A stretch of DNA of 11,218 nucleotides from contig SFNH01000062.1 of NCBI GenBank assembly GCA_004554205.1, positions 1 to 11,218 of the forward strand, read 5' to 3'. Positions 1 through 6,823 of this stretch are shown here, in pieces. Every line of letters begins with the position of its first letter. The first letter of the stretch is position 1. The DNA comes from Clostridium sp. (lineage in GTDB: Bacteria > Bacillota > Clostridia > Lachnospirales > Lachnospiraceae). Below the pieces are notes generated by a model. The model worked only from the letters and a program-made list of their open reading frames with translations, was not told the origin of the DNA and made no database searches. Both the position numbers and the translations under genes were made by a program.

Positions 1-6
1 GAAGGG

Positions 7-888
7 ATGTCTTATATTGATAAAAAACTTGCTGAATTCAAAAAAATGATTGAAGATGCTATCCTTAGTGGTGGTGCAGAAGGGAAAAATGCCTGTATAA
101 GATCACAGGCACCAATCAATTTGATTCATGATGCTGTTAAAAGAGAATTAATTGAACATGGATTGAGAGAGGAGTGTATATTCCCACCATTTGGGGAATC
201 TAGGCCAGAAATAAAATTGGCTGGATTTTTGAAACAAAAGGATCAGGATATTTGTGTTACACCAAAGGGGATTTTAACTGAAGAAACTCCAATTGATTGG
301 GGATTAATGGCTTATCAGCACGAAACAGATCCATATGGATTTGATTATTCGACTAGTATTCTTGCAATTAATGTTAGAAGTCAGATGAGTAGTTTGGCAA
401 AGAATGCTGATACACTATTTGAAAGAACCTTTGCTGAAGCGCTTAATTTACATATGCGTTATCCAAATATGGTATTAGGAGAAGTATATCTGATTCCGGT
501 GTATGAATATGATGACGCAATGGCAAGTAGACATCAAATTGCTTTTAAAAATAAGCACGTTAATGTAGAGAAATATATCACTTTTTTTGATTCTATAAAC
601 AAACGAGAAAAGCTTGAGGAGAATTACAAATACGAAAGATGTGCATTATTGATTGTTGATTTTAGACCAGAACAACCTGTTCTTTACAGAAATAGTGAAC
701 AGTTAAAGGCAGCTGGTATTATTTCAAAGAATTTTCCAATTGAATATGCTACGATGGCCTTTGATTCTTTTGCGGAAGATATTATTGATATTTATGCAAA
801 AAGATATCCTATTGGAAATATTCAGGATTTAAGCCGAATCAGGCGATTGACAGAGTATGCTAATAAAATGAGAAAATATCATGAATAA
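7..888 (+). CDS. Possible type II restriction endonuclease (AT-rich, probably acquired)
   Basis: This is a complete 293-residue frame with an ATG 6 bases into the window, so its ribosome site is only partly visible (GAAGGG). The protein is soluble, with no signal peptide or membrane segment. Its most family-like stretch is residues 113-170: D113, then a beta-strand-like run ending in NVRSQ (122-126), a helix with FERTFAEALNLH (138-149), and GEVYLIPVYEYD (158-169). I associate this arrangement with type II restriction enzymes of the PD-(D/E)XK kind, but only from memory, and no textbook ExK catalytic motif is obvious. Base composition is far more AT-rich than every other gene here, and the shift occurs within a few bases of the stop codon, next to a dispersed repeat. 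A partner methyltransferase would have to lie upstream, outside the window. The gene call is strong and the function weak; another DNA-binding or phage-defence enzyme is possible. Confidence 0.55.
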   Translation: MSYIDKKLAEFKKMIEDAILSGGAEGKNACIRSQAPINLIHDAVKRELIEHGLREECIFPPFGESRPEIKLAGFLKQKDQDICVTPKGILTEETPIDWGLMAYQHETDPYGFDYSTSILAINVRSQMSSLAKNADTLFERTFAEALNLHMRYPNMVLGEVYLIPVYEYDDAMASRHQIAFKNKHVNVEKYITFFDSINKREKLEENYKYERCALLIVDFRPEQPVLYRNSEQLKAAGIISKNFPIEYATMAFDSFAEDIIDIYAKRYPIGNIQDLSRIRRLTEYANKMRKYHE

Positions 889-890
889 TA

Positions 891-950
891 GCGAGCAAAA
901 GTTTTACACGACCGAACAAAAGAGAAAGCTGTGGCCGCGACCGGGGCGGG
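891..950 (+). repeat. Dispersed repeat, copy A (inverted relative to copy at 7281-7345)
   Basis: The 60 bases that begin two bases after the stop of the preceding gene match the reverse complement of 7281-7345. The first 18 bases are identical. Copy A then lacks five bases (TCCGG), the next 14 bases are identical, and the rest matches with scattered substitutions through the shared CCGCGACCG block. The repeat lies exactly where the AT-rich gene gives way to GC-rich DNA. I see no terminal inverted repeat around this copy, so it may be a partial copy. Confidence 0.75.
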
Positions 951-966
951 CGGCAGTGATTTCTCC

Positions 967-995
967 TTGACAAGAATCTGAAAAGAGCCTATACT
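967..995 (+). promoter_or_regulatory. Sigma-A-type promoter of the cation exchanger gene
   Basis: TTGACA (967-972) and TATACT (990-995) are separated by exactly 17 bp. Transcription would start near 1002, giving a leader of about 26 nt that includes AAAGGA at about 1015-1019. The short leader rules out the in-frame TTG at 1007, which would sit at the transcript end without a ribosome site, and supports the ATG at 1028. Confidence 0.7.
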
Positions 996-1027
996 CTATC
1001 TGGTCTTTGTTTCAAAGGAATGAGCGT

Positions 1028-1951
1028 ATGAATATAATGATGTATTTACTTCTGATCGCGGGCTTTGTCCTGCTGATCAAGGGAGCGGATCTCTTTGTGG
1101 AGGCAAGCTCCTCCATCGCGAAAACACTTCGGGTGCCGAGCATCATCATCGGTCTGACGATCGTTGCGTTCGGCACGAGCGCCCCGGAGCTTGCGGTCAG
1201 CACGACAGCTTCTCTTGCGGGAAACAATGAAATCGCCGTGGGGAATGTGATCGGCTCCAATATTTTTAATCTGCTTGTGGTGCTTGGCGCCTGCGGCGTG
1301 GTCTCGCCCTTTGCTGTCCGCCTGCGTTGGGATTTCCTTGCCTCCATCGCCGCTGCCGCCGCGCTCTTTGTGATGATCGTGCATGACCGGTTTGTGAGCA
1401 GACCGGAGGCGATCACCCTGCTTGTCATTTTTGCGGTATTTATGGTGCAGACCGTGCGGGACGCCATGGCAAACCGCACTGAGGAGGACGAGGAGTATAA
1501 GACGCTCCCGCCGCTTCGCTGCGCGGTCTATATCGTCGGCGGTCTGGCGGCGATCGTCTGGGGCGGCGACCTTGTGGTGGACAGCGCGAGGAGGATCGCA
1601 CTTTCATTCGGACTGAGCGAGACTCTGGTTGGGCTTACGGTAGTGGCGCTCGGCACATCCCTTCCTGAGCTCGTGACGTCGGTCGTGGCGTCGCGCAAGG
1701 GGGAGAACGGACTCGCCCTCGGAAATGTGATCGGCTCTAACATGTTCAACATCCTGATGGTGCTGGCAGTCTCGGCGGCGGTAAAGCCGATCGCGGTCAG
1801 CCGCTTTGCCGTCATCGACGCGCTTTGCCTCATCATTTTCAGCGTGATCACCTGGTTTCTGTGCCGCAGCAGGCAGCGCATCAGCCGCTTCGAGGGAGCC
1901 GCCATGCTTGGTATGTATGCGGCGTACCTGGTCTATATCTGCATCCGCTAG
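1028..1951 (+). CDS. Calcium/sodium antiporter, CaCA superfamily, YrbG-like
   Basis: This 307-residue integral membrane protein is the usual size for bacterial YrbG-type K+-independent Na+/Ca2+ exchangers. The two inverted alpha repeats are plain: GTSAPE at 49-54 with GNVIGSN at 72-78, and GTSLPE at 209-214 with GNVIGSN at 232-238. The acidic residues of these repeats (E53 and E213) form the ion-binding centre in the family. About ten hydrophobic segments flank an acidic cytoplasmic loop around residues 151-158. The protein would exchange Ca2+ for Na+ or H+ across the cytoplasmic membrane. The ATG at 1028 is preferred because AAAGGA lies 8-9 nt upstream. The gene stands alone, with its own promoter before it and a strong terminator after it. 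The exact ion specificity cannot be read from sequence. Confidence 0.93.
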   Translation: MNIMMYLLLIAGFVLLIKGADLFVEASSSIAKTLRVPSIIIGLTIVAFGTSAPELAVSTTASLAGNNEIAVGNVIGSNIFNLLVVLGACGVVSPFAVRLRWDFLASIAAAAALFVMIVHDRFVSRPEAITLLVIFAVFMVQTVRDAMANRTEEDEEYKTLPPLRCAVYIVGGLAAIVWGGDLVVDSARRIALSFGLSETLVGLTVVALGTSLPELVTSVVASRKGENGLALGNVIGSNMFNILMVLAVSAAVKPIAVSRFAVIDALCLIIFSVITWFLCRSRQRISRFEGAAMLGMYAAYLVYICIR

Positions 1952-1965
1952 AGGGACAAGCATAA

Positions 1966-1995
1966 AAAACGAGTATCCGGCTGGATACTCGTTTT
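1966..1995 (+). terminator. Intrinsic terminator of the cation exchanger gene
   Basis: A perfect 13-bp stem (1966-1978 with 1983-1995) closes a GGCT tetraloop. The stem has an A-tract on the left and a T-tract on the right, so it could end transcription in either direction. It starts 14 bp after the stop codon of the exchanger gene. Confidence 0.9.
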
Positions 1996-2025
1996 CCTGT
2001 AATATAAGAGGTAAAAAAGGGAGGA

Positions 2026-2051
2026 GAGCTGATAACCGAAGCTATCAGCTC
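2026..2051. other. Perfect 9-bp hairpin upstream of malQ
   Basis: GAGCTGATA (2026-2034) is the exact reverse complement of TATCAGCTC (2043-2051), around an 8-nt loop. It is preceded by a purine run (AAAGGGAGGAG-like). No T-tract follows, so it is not an ordinary terminator. It lies about 160 bp upstream of the malQ promoter. Function unknown. Confidence 0.5.
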
Positions 2052-2082
2052 GAGTATTATGAAAAAAATCCTATAAGCGTTT

Positions 2083-2111
2083 CATAAACAACCTGCGTCT
2101 TGTTGTTTATG
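2083..2111. other. Perfect 10-bp inverted repeat upstream of malQ
   Basis: CATAAACAAC (2083-2092) and GTTGTTTATG (2102-2111) are exact reverse complements separated by 9 nt. No T-tract follows. It could be a protein-binding dyad or an RNA hairpin if transcription starts further upstream. The rest of 1996-2272 is AT-rich and holds no convincing gene. Confidence 0.5.
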
Positions 2112-2213
2112 GTTACAGTATAGAGGGTAATCGTGAAGAAATCATGTTCAATGTGTAAAAGGTTTTTGAATGAATTGTGAACGAATTATGAATAGGGATA
2201 CGGAAACTTCACA

Positions 2214-2242
2214 TTGACGTGATATTTTAAACGCTGTAAAAT
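2214..2242 (+). promoter_or_regulatory. Sigma-A-type promoter of malQ
   Basis: TTGACG (2214-2219) and TAAAAT (2237-2242) lie 17 bp apart, and transcription would start near 2249. The -35 box is overlapped by CACATTGA (2210-2217), whose inverted partner TCAATGTG is at 2148-2155. That pairing is long-range and may be chance. Confidence 0.65.
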
Positions 2243-2281
2243 AGAATGGCAGGATTATAGAAAACATATGAGGTGAAAGTG

Positions 2282-3778
2282 ATGAACCGAGCAGCGGGTA
2301 TTTTATTGTCCGTGAGCAGTCTGCCGTCGAGATACGGCATCGGCTGTTTTTCGGAAAGCGCGTATGATTTTGTGGACTGGCTCAGCGGGGCCGGTCAGCG
2401 CTACTGGCAGATTCTGCCTCTGGGGCCGACCGGATACGGCGATTCCCCGTATCAGTCTTTTTCCACGTTTGCGGGCAATCCGTATTTTATCAGTCTGGAA
2501 GAGCTGATCAAGGAGGGCGTTCTGACGAAGAAGGAGTGCGCGAGCGCGGATTTCGGCTCCGACCCGGAGCAGATTGATTACGAGCGGCTGTATAAGAACC
2601 GTTACCCGCTTTTGAGGAAGGCCTACGAGCGCAGCGCGATCAGCGAGAATCCCGAATACCAGCAGTTCCTCTCGGAAAACAACTGGTGGCTTTCCGATTA
2701 CGCGCTTTTTATGGCGGTAAAGGACCGCTTCGGCGGGAAACCCTTTACGGAATGGGCCGAGGATATCCGCCTGCGCTGGGGCAATGCGCTCGATTATTAC
2801 CGGAGGGAGCTGTACTTCGACATCGAGTTTCAGCAATACCTGCAGTTTACATTTTATAAGCAGTGGAAGGCGTTAAAGGCGTACGCAAACAGCAGGGGAG
2901 TCCGTATCATCGGGGATATCCCGATCTATGTGGCGATGGACAGCGCCGACACCTGGAGCCATCCGGAGCTGTTTCAGTTCGGCCAGGACAATGTGCCCAC
3001 TGCAGTTGCCGGCTGTCCGCCGGACCGCTTCTCCGACACGGGGCAGCTATGGGGAAATCCGCTGTACCGCTGGGAGTACCATCAGAGCACCGGCTTTCAG
3101 TGGTGGATCAGGCGGCTGGAACACTGCTTCCGGCTGTATGACGTGGTGCGTATCGACCACTTCCGGGGCTTTGACGAATACTATTCGATTCCATACGGGG
3201 CGGAGTCCGCGGTGGACGGACATTGGGAAAAAGGACCCGGAATGCAGTTGTTTTCCCGGATGAGGGAGGTCTTAGGCGACAGACAGGTGATCGCCGAGGA
3301 TCTGGGGCTGATAACGGATTCCGTGCGCCGTTTGGTGAGGGAGACCGGTTTCCCGGGGATGAAGGTGCTCGAGTTCGCGTTTGATGCCGGGGACGACGAT
3401 TCCTCCGGCGAGTACCTGCCGCATAATTACACGGAAAACTGCGTGGCCTACACCGGCACCCATGACAATGATACGCTTGTCGGCTGGTTTGGGAGCGCCT
3501 CTAAGGCCGACAGGAAGATGGCGAGAGATTACCTGTGCGACCATTACACGCCCGACGATCTGCTTTATAAGTCCTTTATCGCCGCGGTCATGCGCTCGCG
3601 CGCCGGTCTTTGCGTGATCCCGCTGCAGGATTACATGGGGCTTGACAACGGGGCAAGAATGAACCTGCCGTCCACGGTGGGGGAGAACTGGAAATGGCGC
3701 TTAAAGCCGGGTGAGCTGACCGATGCGCTGAAAAAAGAGGTACATACCGTAACCGCGCGCTACGGCAGACTTGATTGA
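2282..3778 (+). CDS. malQ: 4-alpha-glucanotransferase (amylomaltase, GH77)
   Basis: This cytoplasmic enzyme of maltodextrin and glycogen metabolism cuts an alpha-1,4-glucan and transfers the released segment to another glucan or to glucose. The 498-residue protein shows the GH77 hallmarks in order: the N-terminal GILLSVSSLPSRYGIG block, PLGPTGYGDSPYQS near residues 47-60, RIDHFRG with the nucleophile at about D292, AEDLG with the acid/base at about E339, and GTHDND with the third carboxylate at about D395. These positions almost coincide with those of bacterial amylomaltases. The start is placed at ATG 2282 because GAGGTG lies 6 nt upstream; the in-frame GTG at 2273 falls inside that ribosome site. 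It has its own promoter and runs into the prolyl isomerase gene 22 bp later. No other maltodextrin gene is in the window. Confidence 0.95.
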   Translation: MNRAAGILLSVSSLPSRYGIGCFSESAYDFVDWLSGAGQRYWQILPLGPTGYGDSPYQSFSTFAGNPYFISLEELIKEGVLTKKECASADFGSDPEQIDYERLYKNRYPLLRKAYERSAISENPEYQQFLSENNWWLSDYALFMAVKDRFGGKPFTEWAEDIRLRWGNALDYYRRELYFDIEFQQYLQFTFYKQWKALKAYANSRGVRIIGDIPIYVAMDSADTWSHPELFQFGQDNVPTAVAGCPPDRFSDTGQLWGNPLYRWEYHQSTGFQWWIRRLEHCFRLYDVVRIDHFRGFDEYYSIPYGAESAVDGHWEKGPGMQLFSRMREVLGDRQVIAEDLGLITDSVRRLVRETGFPGMKVLEFAFDAGDDDSSGEYLPHNYTENCVAYTGTHDNDTLVGWFGSASKADRKMARDYLCDHYTPDDLLYKSFIAAVMRSRAGLCVIPLQDYMGLDNGARMNLPSTVGENWKWRLKPGELTDALKKEVHTVTARYGRLD

Positions 3779-3800
3779 TCAGAGAAAGGAGAAATATACT

Positions 3801-4319
3801 ATGAAGAATCCGGAAATTACGATTACGATGGAGGACGGGGGCGTGATCCGCGCTGAGCTGTATCCCGAGATCGCGCCGAACACGGTGAGAAATTTTATCA
3901 GCCTTGCGGGGAAGGGCTACTATGACGGGCTGATCTTCCACAGGGTCATCGAGGGCTTTATGATCCAGGGCGGCTGCCCGCAGGGAAACGGCATGGGCGG
4001 CCCGGGGTATTCCATAAAGGGCGAGTTTGAGCAGAACGGCTTTCCGAACAGCTTAAGGCACACGGAGGGCGTGCTATCCATGGCGCGCTCCATGATGCCG
4101 GATTCCGCCGGCTCCCAGTTCTTTATCATGCACAGGGACGCCCCGCACTTAGACGGCGCTTACGCGGCGTTCGGGAAGGTCACAGATGGGATGGACGTGG
4201 TAAACAGGATTGCTGAGACCCGCACGGACTACAATGACCGCCCGCTGAGTGAGCAGAGGATCAGGAGCATTACGGTGGACACCTTCGGAGAGGAGTATGA
4301 GGAGCCGGAGAAGTGCTGA
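3801..4319 (+). CDS. Cyclophilin-type peptidyl-prolyl cis-trans isomerase
   Basis: This 172-residue single-domain cyclophilin lacks a signal peptide and is therefore probably a cytoplasmic folding helper. Visible family blocks are FHRVIEGFMIQGG (46-58, with the catalytic arginine at R48), GSQFFIMH (104-111) and LDGAYAAFGKV (117-127). The residue before LDG is H116, where human cyclophilin A has W121. By family knowledge this predicts weak cyclosporin binding, as in many bacterial members. ATG 3801 is preferred because AAAGGAG sits 9 nt upstream; an in-frame TTG at 3771 overlaps the end of malQ and has no ribosome site. It is 22 bp downstream of malQ with no terminator between, so it is probably co-transcribed. 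Confidence 0.94.
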   Translation: MKNPEITITMEDGGVIRAELYPEIAPNTVRNFISLAGKGYYDGLIFHRVIEGFMIQGGCPQGNGMGGPGYSIKGEFEQNGFPNSLRHTEGVLSMARSMMPDSAGSQFFIMHRDAPHLDGAYAAFGKVTDGMDVVNRIAETRTDYNDRPLSEQRIRSITVDTFGEEYEEPEKC

Positions 4320-4320
4320 T

Positions 4321-4413
4321 ATGACCGCGGAGCAAAGGGATGCGTGCGAGTATCTGCTGACAAAACGGGCAAAAGAGAATCGGAGGGGAGACCATGTTTT
4401 CTGGAATTTTTAA
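4321..4413 (+). CDS. Possible 30-residue small ORF between the prolyl isomerase and YesL genes
   Basis: An ATG one base after the prolyl isomerase stop opens a 30-codon frame that ends at 4413, overlapping the first 20 bases of the next gene in another frame. The product would be highly charged and soluble. A GGAG lies about 11 nt upstream, which is longer than usual. It could be a coupling peptide that carries ribosomes to the next start, or simply a chance frame. I recognise no family. Confidence 0.22.
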   Translation: MTAEQRDACEYLLTKRAKENRRGDHVFWNF

Positions 4414-5047
4414 TTACGACAATCCGGTGTGGCGATTTATCGGAAAGTTTTTTGACGTCCTTATCTTAAATGTCCTGTGGACGGTTGTAAGCATTCCGAT
4501 ATTTACCGCGGGCGCGGCCACCACGGCAGTTTACTATGTGCTGCTTAAGCTGGTGCGGGACGAGGAGGGCTCCACCGTGAAGTCCTTTTTCAAATCGTTT
4601 AAGGAGAACTTTAAACAGGCGACGGTGATCTGGCTGATCCTGCTTGCGGCGGGAGCGGTTCTCGCGTTTGACCTGTATTTCTTCCTGTCGCTTAAGACGC
4701 TCGGTCCGGCGCTCCGCGCGTTTTTCGTCGCGGCGCTGCTTTGCCTCGGCGCGGTATATCTGTGTGTAAGCCTGTATGTGTTTCCGCTTCAGGCGAAGTT
4801 TTACAACCCGGTGAAGCGGACGCTCTTCAATGCGTTTTATATGTCCCTCCGCCACTTTTTCGTCACCGTCACAATGCTGGCGATCGATATCGGCTTTGTG
4901 GCGCTCGTGCTCTTTGCGGCGCCGTTTTTGCAGCCGCTTCTGTTCCTGTTCGGATACCCGCTGATCGCGTTTATCAACTCGTTTTTTCTGGTCGGCGTAT
5001 TCGACAAGTACATTCCCGCAGAGGAAAGCCCTGATACGGAAGGGTGA
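4394..5047 (+). CDS. YesL-like DUF624 membrane protein
   Basis: This 217-residue membrane protein has about five hydrophobic segments (roughly residues 22-46, 77-98, 105-130, 152-175 and 180-202). The start (GIFNYDNPVWRFIGKFFDVLILN), the small-residue run TAGAATTAVYYV (38-49) and LVRDEEG (53-59) are typical of DUF624/YesL proteins. In Firmicutes these often lie near carbohydrate-utilisation genes, and their molecular role is not established. Here the gene follows malQ and a cyclophilin, which fits a loose sugar context but proves nothing. GGAGG lies 7 nt before the ATG. The gene ends in a hairpin shared with the convergent GntR gene. Confidence 0.85.
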   Translation: MFSGIFNYDNPVWRFIGKFFDVLILNVLWTVVSIPIFTAGAATTAVYYVLLKLVRDEEGSTVKSFFKSFKENFKQATVIWLILLAAGAVLAFDLYFFLSLKTLGPALRAFFVAALLCLGAVYLCVSLYVFPLQAKFYNPVKRTLFNAFYMSLRHFFVTVTMLAIDIGFVALVLFAAPFLQPLLFLFGYPLIAFINSFFLVGVFDKYIPAEESPDTEG

Positions 5048-5058
5048 GGAGACAAAGA

Positions 5059-5081
5059 GGAGCAGCGTTTACCGCTGCTCC
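5059..5081. terminator. Shared hairpin between convergent genes
   Basis: A perfect 9-bp stem, GGAGCAGCG (5059-5067) with CGCTGCTCC (5073-5081), has a 5-nt loop. It begins 11 bp after the YesL-like stop. The stop codon of the convergent GntR gene (5069-5071) is inside the loop, so the last GntR codons form one arm. The T-tracts on both sides are interrupted (TTGATATTTCTT on plus, TCTTTGTCT on minus), so termination is likely but perhaps modest. Confidence 0.6.
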
Positions 5082-5743
5082 TTGATATTTCTTGAGACTG
5101 TGATCTCCTGATTGTCGATGTGTTCGCGTATGGCAGCCTTTGCCTCCGCCACATGGCGGTTCTGGATGGCCTTTAAGATCTGGTCGTGCTCCACCACCAG
5201 GATCTGCCGCTTGTCGGCGTCCTTGATGTACTCAAGGCGATAGCGGTACATCTGCTCCCTTAAGTTGTATAAGATCTGGATGAGACGGCTGTTGCCGGTT
5301 CCGTTGTAGATGATGTCGTGGTAATGCTCGTCGGTCTCCGCGATCGTCATGGCGTCCGCGGTTCGGACGGCGCGGCGGAATTCCTCCTGCGTTTTCTTTA
5401 GCTCGAGGATATCGTCATCGGCCATGCGCTGGCACGCGAGCTCGATGGCAAGCTCCTCTAAGGAGCGGCGCACCTCCAGCACATCCCGAAGCCCCTGTTC
5501 TGAGATCCCCGCGACCTCCGCGCCTTTCCTCGGGATCATCAGCACGAGGCCCTCCAGCTCCAGCATACGGATCGCTTCCCGGATCGGGGTGCGGCTCACG
5601 CCGAGGCGGTTGGCGAGATGGATCTCCATCAGGCGTTCACCCGGCCTTAACTCGCCCTTTAAGATCGCCTCGCGCAGCGTGTTGAACACCACGTCGCGCA
5701 GAGGGAGATACTCATTCATCTTAACCTTTAATTCGTGTCCCAT
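5069..5743 (-). CDS. GntR-family transcriptional regulator, FadR subfamily (FCD domain)
   Basis: This 224-residue regulator has an N-terminal winged helix (about residues 14-78, with the recognition helix in SRTPIREAIRML at 50-61) and an all-helical FCD ligand domain (about 87-215). The FCD metal-site residues are all present: D138, H142, H186 and H208. Family members sense small carboxylic acids or sugar acids; the ligand here is unknown. The ATG at 5743 is chosen because AAGGAG lies 7 nt upstream; the in-frame ATG at 5749 is only one base from the ribosome site. The gene overlaps the 3' end of ispE by 23 bp, so the two are translated from one message. The TTGTATACAA palindrome at the ispE promoter is a plausible autoregulatory operator. 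Confidence 0.92.
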   Translation of the reverse strand: MGHELKVKMNEYLPLRDVVFNTLREAILKGELRPGERLMEIHLANRLGVSRTPIREAIRMLELEGLVLMIPRKGAEVAGISEQGLRDVLEVRRSLEELAIELACQRMADDDILELKKTQEEFRRAVRTADAMTIAETDEHYHDIIYNGTGNSRLIQILYNLREQMYRYRLEYIKDADKRQILVVEHDQILKAIQNRHVAEAKAAIREHIDNQEITVSRNIKEQR

Positions 5744-6638
5744 CCACATTCTCCTTCTGATTGTAAAGGCTCGTCAGAAACACCTGTTTTGCGAGCGGGG
5801 AGGGCGCGCCGTAGCGAAACGCCCCGAACGCCTCCCGGGCTGCCTTCGGACTTGTGAAAAGTCCGAATACGGTGGGGCCGCTTCCGCTCATCAGCGAGCC
5901 GATGGCGCCGTATTCCATCATCTTTTCTTTTATCTGTCGGATCACCGGATATTCCTTTACGGTGACCGTCTCTAAAACATTTCCGAGCGCCGCCGCAATA
6001 CCGTAGATGTCTCCGCCGCGGATCGCCGCGATCATGCCGTCGATGTCCGGGCGCTCGTCCTTTCTCAGCGCATCGGCGCGCAGATTTCCATAAACGAATT
6101 TTGTGGATACATTGATCCCGGGCTTGGCGATCAGAACCTGGCACTGGGGCAGAGGCGGGAGCGGGGTCAGGATCTCACCGATCCCCTCCGCAAGCGCCGT
6201 GCCGCGCAGGATGCAGTAAGGTACGTCGGCGCCGATCTTTAAGCCGCGCTCCATGAGCTGCGCGGTGTTAAGCCCCAGGCGGAACATTTTGTTGACGCCG
6301 AACAGGACGGCCGCCGCATCGCTGCTTCCGCCTGCCATGCCGGCGGCCACGGGGATAAATTTCTTTAAGCGGATGAAGATGCCCTCCCTGATGTGGAATT
6401 CATCCATCAGAAGCTTCGCCGCCTTGTAGACCAGATTGTTTTCGTTCGTGGGGAGGTAGTAGAGATTCGTCTCCACAGTGATGCCCGGCTTCTCCATGCG
6501 GATTAAGTCTACCCGGTCAAAGATACCCACAGTCTGCATGATCATGCGGACTTCATGGTAGCCGTCCTCCCGCCTGCCGAGCACATCCAGCCCGAGATTG
6601 ATCTTGCCGTAGGCCTTCAGTCCAAGATGCTTTATCAT
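5721..6638 (-). CDS. ispE: 4-diphosphocytidyl-2-C-methyl-D-erythritol kinase
   Basis: This is the MEP-pathway GHMP kinase. It phosphorylates 4-diphosphocytidyl-2-C-methylerythritol with ATP on the route to isopentenyl diphosphate. The 305-residue protein shows the IspE start LKAYGKINLGLDVLGRREDG with the catalytic lysine at K12. The glycine-rich GHMP ATP loop PVAAGMAGGSSDAAA is at 96-110, the catalytic aspartate is D138 in GADVPY, and a C-terminal SGSGP loop is present. ATG 6638 is preferred over the in-frame GTG at 6656 because AAGGAG lies 7 nt before it. It is the first gene of a two-gene minus-strand unit with the GntR regulator. It looks complete and functional. Confidence 0.95.
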   Translation of the reverse strand: MIKHLGLKAYGKINLGLDVLGRREDGYHEVRMIMQTVGIFDRVDLIRMEKPGITVETNLYYLPTNENNLVYKAAKLLMDEFHIREGIFIRLKKFIPVAAGMAGGSSDAAAVLFGVNKMFRLGLNTAQLMERGLKIGADVPYCILRGTALAEGIGEILTPLPPLPQCQVLIAKPGINVSTKFVYGNLRADALRKDERPDIDGMIAAIRGGDIYGIAAALGNVLETVTVKEYPVIRQIKEKMMEYGAIGSLMSGSGPTVFGLFTSPKAAREAFGAFRYGAPSPLAKQVFLTSLYNQKENVDGTRIKG

Positions 6639-6690
6639 AGGGATGCTCCTTCGCACCGTGAAAGGTGCCGGATTGTATTGTGCAACATCT

Positions 6691-6700
6691 TTGTATACAA
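6691..6700. promoter_or_regulatory. TTGTATACAA palindrome, candidate GntR operator
   Basis: This perfect 10-bp palindrome is centred close to the predicted transcription start of ispE-gntR. A related imperfect dyad (TTGTATTGTGCAA, 6673-6685) lies just downstream in the transcribed direction. FadR-type GntR proteins often bind short palindromes with a GTATAC or GTNNNAC core, and many autoregulate. Placement on the start site implies repression. The link to the GntR gene of this operon is inference. Confidence 0.5.
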
Positions 6701-6703
6701 TTG

Positions 6704-6732
6704 ATTATAAAAAATTTTTGAAAAATACGCAA
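6704..6732 (-). promoter_or_regulatory. Promoter of ispE-gntR
   Basis: On the minus strand, TATAAT (6709 to 6704) is a perfect -10 box. A weak -35 box, TTGCGT (6732 to 6727), lies 17 bp upstream. The predicted start, about 6697, falls inside the TTGTATACAA palindrome, and the leader to the ispE ATG is about 60 nt. Confidence 0.55.
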
Positions 6733-6750
6733 GCCCTTTTGGCTTTCTTC

Positions 6751-6779
6751 TTGACTTTTCCAGCGAATTGACATAGGAT
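6751..6779 (+). promoter_or_regulatory. Promoter of the hemerythrin gene
   Basis: TTGACT (6751-6756) and TAGGAT (6774-6779) are 17 bp apart, with a start near 6786 and a leader of about 38 nt. A second TTGACA at 6768-6773 lacks a good -10 partner. The promoter is divergent from that of ispE, with the two -35 boxes about 20 bp apart. Confidence 0.55.
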
Positions 6780-6823
6780 TGTTATGTAAGGTTAAGAATA
6801 TGAATTTTGGGGAAGGAGATAAC

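Noticed and set aside
1007..1027. TTG start extending the cation exchanger by seven residues
   Set aside because: It would lie about five bases from the predicted transcription start with no ribosome site, while ATG 1028 has AAAGGA at good spacing.
6731..6746. AAGCC-CTTTT-GGCTT mini-hairpin as a terminator
   Set aside because: The stem is only 5 bp and it lies between divergent promoters, where no transcript needs to end.
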